From Vibrio ostreae (lineage in GTDB: Bacteria; Pseudomonadota; Gammaproteobacteria; Enterobacterales; Vibrionaceae), in NCBI RefSeq assembly GCF_019226825.1, contig NZ_CP076643.1, forward strand, positions 2,976,001-3,040,000: DNA of 64,000 bases, given 5' to 3'. The notes under the pieces are model-generated. The model made no database searches. It was given only the letters and a program-made list of their open reading frames with translations, and was not told the origin of the DNA. The first letter of the stretch is position 1. Each line of letters begins with the position of its first letter. The translations under genes were made by a program, and so were the position numbers. Shown one piece after another: positions 58,800-64,000 of this stretch.

Positions 58800-60017
58800 A
58801 TGAGCAAAGTTCAAGTAAATAAAGTGGTTGTCGCTTATTCTGGCGGTCTGGATACCTCAGTGATCATTCCATGGCTGAAAGAGAACTACAGCTGTGAAGT
58901 GGTTGCCTTCGTGGCCGATGTGGGTCAGGGTGCTGACGAGCTGGTTGGCATCGAAGAGAAAGCGATCGCATCAGGTGCATCTGAGTGTTATGTGGTTGAC
59001 CTGAAAGAAGAGCTGGTTAAAGACTACATCTACCCAACTCTGAAAACCGGTGCTTACTACGAAGGTAAATACCTGCTGGGTACCTCAATGGCACGTCCTG
59101 TGATTGCTAAAGCTCAGGTAGAAGTGGCACGTAAAGTGGGTGCGGATGCACTGGCACACGGTTGTACCGGTAAAGGTAACGACCAAATCCGTTTTGAAGG
59201 TGCATTTGCGGCACTGGCACCGGATCTGCACGTGATTGCACCATGGCGTGAGTGGGATCTGGTCAGCCGTGAAGAGTGTCTGGATTACCTGGCAGAGCGC
59301 AACATTCCGTGTGCGGCGTCACTGACTAAAATCTACTCACGTGATGCCAACGCATGGCACATCTCGACTGAAGGTGGCGTACTGGAAAGCACCTGGAATG
59401 CACCAAACGACGATTGCTGGGCCTGGACAGTGGATCCTGAGCAGGCTCCAAACGAAGCAGAATACGTGACGCTGAAAGTGGCCAAAGGTGAAGTGGTTGC
59501 GGTTGATGGTCAGGAACTGTCGCCATACGACGCACTGGTTGCTCTGAACGAAAAAGGCGTGAAACACGGCGTGGGTCGTATCGATATCGTTGAAAACCGT
59601 CTGGTTGGTATGAAGTCGCGTGGTTGTTACGAAACTCCGGGGGGTACCATCATCATGGAAGCTCTGCGTGCCGTTGAGCAACTGGTGCTGGATAAAACGT
59701 CTTTTGAATTCCGTGAAGAGCTGGGCATTAAAGCATCACACCTGGTGTATGATGGCCGTTGGTTTACTCCACTGCGTCAGGCAGTGTTCGCTGCGGCAGA
59801 TGAACTGGCGCAGGACGTGAACGGTGAAGTAGTGATCAAGCTTTACAAAGGTCAGGCGACAGCAACGCAAAAACGTTCTGAAAACAGCCTATACTCAGAA
59901 GAGTTTGCCACCTTTGGCGCGGATGAAGTTTACGACCAGAGCCACGCGGGCGGTTTCATCCGTCTGTACTCTCTGTCTAGTCGTATCAGAGCGTTGAACG
60001 CCGCTGCGAAAAAATAA
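58800..60017 (+). CDS. argG: Argininosuccinate synthase
   Basis: ArgG joins citrulline and aspartate using ATP. The 405 residues have the N-type ATP pyrophosphatase loop [31 protein letters not shown] and the citrulline/aspartate motifs ([23 protein letters not shown]). Length is that of the short bacterial ArgG. Codon usage suggests high expression. Confidence 0.97.
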   Translation: MSKVQVNKVVVAYSGGLDTSVIIPWLKENYSCEVVAFVADVGQGADELVGIEEKAIASGASECYVVDLKEELVKDYIYPTLKTGAYYEGKYLLGTSMARPVIAKAQVEVARKVGADALAHGCTGKGNDQIRFEGAFAALAPDLHVIAPWREWDLVSREECLDYLAERNIPCAASLTKIYSRDANAWHISTEGGVLESTWNAPNDDCWAWTVDPEQAPNEAEYVTLKVAKGEVVAVDGQELSPYDALVALNEKGVKHGVGRIDIVENRLVGMKSRGCYETPGGTIIMEALRAVEQLVLDKTSFEFREELGIKASHLVYDGRWFTPLRQAVFAAADELAQDVNGEVVIKLYKGQATATQKRSENSLYSEEFATFGADEVYDQSHAGGFIRLYSLSSRIRALNAAAKK

Positions 60018-60057
60018 TCCGGCGTAGTCTGCGTCTACACGCTTTAAACTGAATCTC

Positions 60058-60086
60058 AGCCCGCTTGTTTTGCAAGCGGGCTTTGT
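60058..60086 (+). terminator. Terminator-like hairpin after argG
   Basis: AGCCCGCTTG and CAAGCGGGCT form a perfect 10-bp stem with a 5-base loop, followed by TTGTTGT. It separates argG from argHA, which has its own ARG boxes. Confidence 0.8.
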
Positions 60087-60124
60087 TGTATGTGTGAGAT
60101 TATAAGCATAGTTATCTGGTTATT

Positions 60125-60163
60125 TTTGAATAAGTATGTTTAAAAAGTGAATTTTTACTTTAT
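60125..60163 (+). promoter_or_regulatory. Tandem ARG boxes upstream of argHA
   Basis: Cores TGAATAAGTATGTT (60127-60140) and TGAATTTTTACTTT (60148-60161) lie exactly 21 bases apart, i.e. two 18-bp boxes with a 3-bp gap, the standard ArgR hexamer layout. The second matches TGAATWWWWATTCA at 11 of 14 positions. The site is 119-157 bases before argHA, implying a separate arginine-controlled promoter. Confidence 0.7.
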
Positions 60164-60257
60164 TTTTTGTTCAACTTCCCGTAACTTTGACGGGTAGGCA
60201 AATAACACAATAAATCGCCTGTTTCAGGTCGAATATCATATTAGCAAAAGCAAGTGA

Positions 60258-62156
<1,899 letters not shown>

Positions 62157-62284
62157 GCTGCTGAATATAAAGCGTTCATGAATTTGTTTAAAAAAGATCA
62201 AAAAAGATCGATTTTTATCGGAACCAATAAGAGGAAGCAGGGTCTATTACTGTACCACTGCTTTTTCTTAGAACTCTCTAAGAG

Positions 62285-62319
62285 AGCCCTGAAACAGACT
62301 TAGTTTCAGGGCTTTTTTT
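62285..62319 (+). terminator. Intrinsic terminator of argHA
   Basis: AGCCCTGAAAC and GTTTCAGGGCT form an 11-bp stem with a 7-base loop, followed by TTTTTT, about 130 bases past the argHA stop. Confidence 0.88.
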
Positions 62320-62352
62320 CTTTTTTTGCCCCGCACCATTCACAATGGTGAA

Positions 62353-62616
62353 TTATTCATCAGGCTTATCTTTGCCACTGTGTTTACGTAATGGCAGGAT
62401 CACGAACTTCATCCAGACATGCAGCAACAGCAAACTATTGCAGGCAAAAGCGGCCATGAGCAGGGTAATGGATTCAATCGTGCGCGGTGTGTCGCGGCAG
62501 GTAAACCACCAGAGAATCCAGCACAATACCGACAGCACGGTTAATTGATTCATACAGCGTTGGCAGCGGCCGATTTTTTTCCAGAACCAGTGGCTTTGAC
62601 AGTCGTAACAACTCAT
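62353..62616 (-). CDS. Small membrane protein with N-terminal Cys motifs, DUF3624-like
   Basis: The 87-residue protein begins MSCYDCQSHWFWKKIGRCQRCM, with two CxxC pairs that suggest a zinc ribbon. Two hydrophobic segments follow (about 24-40 and 48-70), ending in a charged tail (LRKHSGKDKPDE). The layout resembles the DUF3624 family of vibrios. Function unknown. It is convergent with argHA. Confidence 0.75.
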   Translation of the reverse strand: MSCYDCQSHWFWKKIGRCQRCMNQLTVLSVLCWILWWFTCRDTPRTIESITLLMAAFACNSLLLLHVWMKFVILPLRKHSGKDKPDE

Positions 62617-62766
62617 CGTCTTCTACTCATCGGTAACCGTTCATCCTTAATCACTTATTGTCAGTCTGAATTGAGAGTGCGGACTCCAGTATAAGGCGAG
62701 CAGGAAAAAAACAGCAAGCTGTGGCATCTATCCTCTTTAGCGCCATTCAGCCTGTGGGGCGCTCAC

Positions 62767-62797
62767 AAAAAAGCCGCCAGCTTGTGAGGCTGGCGGC
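62767..62797 (-). terminator. Intrinsic terminator of prx-grx
   Basis: On the minus strand GCCGCCAGC and GCTGGCGGC form a 9-bp stem with a 7-base loop, followed by TTTTTT. It lies about 70 bases past the prx-grx stop. Confidence 0.85.
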
Positions 62798-62868
62798 GGG
62801 TCATGTTTATAAGGTAAATGTCATCGGTGACTGAATGGCTTCCTGCAGTGTATGGCGCAGCCTGACTG

Positions 62869-63609
62869 TTATGCGCTGCGGTTGATTAAGTAGCTTTCCA
62901 GCTCTTCACTGCCACCAATATGTTTACCGCCGATAAACACCTGCGGCACTGTGGTACGCCCGGTGATGGCGCGCAGGCTGACGCTGGTGGCATCTTTACC
63001 CAGAATCACCTCTTCATACTGCAGACCGGCGTCAATCAGATTCTGCTTGGCTTTCGCACAGAACGGACAGCCCGGTTTGCTGAATACCGTAATCGATTCC
63101 TGGGTTTTAAACTCCGGTGCCAGGTAGCTCAGCATAGTATCGGCGTCAGACACTTTAAACGGGTCGCCCGGTTCGTTTGGTTCGATAAACATTTTTTCCA
63201 CGATACCGTTACGTACCAGCATGCTGTAGCGCCATGAACGCTGACCAAAACCGAGATCGCGCTTATCGACCAGCATGCCCATGCCTGAGGTGAAATCGCC
63301 GTTACCATCCGGAATAAAGGTGATGTTTTCGGCTTCCTGATCGTTTTTCCAGGCATTCATCACAAAGGTATCGTTGACCGACATACAGAGGATGTCATCA
63401 ACGCCATTTTCTTTGAAGACCGAAAACAGTTCGTTGTAGCGTGGCAGGTGGCTGCTGGAGCAGGTCGGGGTGAACGCGCCCGGCAGGCTGAATACAATCA
63501 CGGTTTTGTTAGCAAACAGTTCGTCACTGCTGACATTGACCCATTGATCGCCCTGACGAGTCGGGAACGTAACCTGCGGGACTGACTGACCTTCTTTCGA
63601 TACAAACAT
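62869..63609 (-). CDS. Hybrid peroxiredoxin-glutaredoxin
   Basis: The start ATG 63609 ([15 protein letters not shown]), with AAGGAAAA upstream, gives 246 residues. The N-terminal Prx5-type peroxiredoxin (about 1-160) has the peroxidatic Cys in [14 protein letters not shown]. The C-terminal glutaredoxin (about 168-246) has active site CPFC and the glutathione-site [14 protein letters not shown]. The single chain can reduce peroxides with glutathione. Related fusions occur in Haemophilus and other vibrios. It is divergent from oxyR, whose product probably activates it. Confidence 0.94.
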   Translation of the reverse strand: MFVSKEGQSVPQVTFPTRQGDQWVNVSSDELFANKTVIVFSLPGAFTPTCSSSHLPRYNELFSVFKENGVDDILCMSVNDTFVMNAWKNDQEAENITFIPDGNGDFTSGMGMLVDKRDLGFGQRSWRYSMLVRNGIVEKMFIEPNEPGDPFKVSDADTMLSYLAPEFKTQESITVFSKPGCPFCAKAKQNLIDAGLQYEEVILGKDATSVSLRAITGRTTVPQVFIGGKHIGGSEELESYLINRSA

Positions 63610-63704
63610 ACGGTTTTCCTTCCAAGTTTTAGATTCGTGTCCAGGGCAAAGTGATTTCGCCCTGTTGATGACGCCATTATTGAATAAATACTTTGATAGC
63701 TCTA

Positions 63705-63741
63705 ATCGTTTGATGTTATGGTTTTGATAGGTACATCCTAT
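63705..63741. promoter_or_regulatory. OxyR-type tetramer site between prx-grx and oxyR
   Basis: ATAGGTACATCCTAT (63727-63741) fits the OxyR half-site ATAG-N7-CTAT. A weaker copy, ATCGTTTGATGTTAT (63705-63719), lies 22 bases upstream, matching the known two-element 7-base spacing. The site ends 11 bases before the oxyR start and about 96 bases from prx-grx, fitting activation of prx-grx and autorepression of oxyR. Confidence 0.7.
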
Positions 63742-63752
63742 AGAGGTACACA

Positions 63753-64000
63753 ATGAATATTCGTGATTTTGAATACTTGGTCGCCCTGGCCGAGCATAAG
63801 CATTTTCGCAAAGCGGCTGAGGCCTGCTTCGTCAGCCAGCCGACCCTGAGCGGTCAAATTCGCAAGCTGGAAGATGAACTGGGTACGGTGCTGCTTGAGC
63901 GCAGCAGCCGGCGGGTGCTGTTTACTGATGCCGGTCTGCAGCTGGTGGAACAGGCTAAACGGATTCTGAGTGAGGTGAAAACCTTTAAAGATATGGCCAG
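63753..64000 (+). CDS. oxyR: Hydrogen peroxide-sensing regulator OxyR (partial)
   Basis: Only the first 82 codons are in the window. The sequence [44 protein letters not shown] is a LysR-type helix-turn-helix closely matching OxyR (E. coli [36 protein letters not shown]). The sensing cysteines lie beyond the edge. The divergent peroxidase gene and the OxyR-type site between them support the call. Confidence 0.92.
   Translation, partial: MNIRDFEYLVALAEHKHFRKAAEACFVSQPTLSGQIRKLEDELGTVLLERSSRRVLFTDAGLQLVEQAKRILSEVKTFKDMA

Overview
The window is a stretch of a Vibrio main chromosome. The evidence is the quorum-sensing regulator AphA, the ArgH–N-acetylglutamate synthase fusion, the Prx–Grx fusion beside oxyR, and a gene order matching what I recall of the core chromosome I of Vibrio species (cpxPRA–fieF–pfkA–glpX–zapB–metF–metLB/metJ–priA–cytR–ftsN–hslVU–menA–rraA–tpiA–groESL–efp–frd–secB–gpsA–cysE–aphA–ppc–arg–oxyR). 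Base composition by eye is near half G+C, so a higher-GC species such as the V. fluvialis/furnissii group is possible; this is a guess, not a measurement. No rRNA, tRNA, insertion sequence, prophage, integron or CRISPR was seen.

Region by region: 1-7 kb holds the start of a lipoprotein (probably pullulanase), dsbD, a frameshifted aspA, a membrane diguanylate cyclase and fxsA. 7-16 kb holds trmL, sodA with a Fur box, the Cpx envelope-stress system, fieF, pfkA, glpX and zapB. 15-21 kb holds the methionine regulon (metF, metBL, metJ) with two clear tandem Met-box operators. 21-31 kb holds malic enzyme, rpmE, priA, cytR, ftsN, the heat-shock hslVU operon, menA and rraA. 31-40 kb holds a MATE pump, tpiA, three small conserved genes, a SufR-like regulator, groESL, a frameshifted modF-like ABC ATPase and an MgtC-family protein. 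40-48 kb holds the EF-P modification set (epmB, efp, epmA) with an SPFH-protein gene and the frdABCD operon between its members. 48-55 kb holds a rhodanese, secB, gpsA, cysE, aphA and ppc. 55-64 kb holds the arginine genes argE | argC-argB-argG-argHA with ARG boxes, a DUF3624-type protein, and the divergent prx-grx/oxyR pair.

Several regulatory circuits can be read directly: CpxR box at cpxR/cpxP, Fur box at sodA, Met boxes at metF and metB/metJ, sigma-32-like promoters at hslV and groES, CRP-like sites at cytR and frdA/epmA, ARG boxes at argE/argC and argHA, and an OxyR-type tetramer site at prx-grx/oxyR.

This is almost entirely conserved housekeeping chromosome, and I did not find a convincing undescribed multi-gene system. 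The items most worth checking are: three single-base homopolymer frameshifts in two otherwise perfect genes (aspA twice, modF once); the apparent absence of dcuA-cutA between aspA and dsbD; a collagen-like Gly-X-Y tail on CpxP; an SPFH gene lodged between efp and frd; a long inverted repeat between argB and argG; possible MalT boxes before the putative pullulanase gene; and a SufR-like Cys-rich regulator next to groESL.
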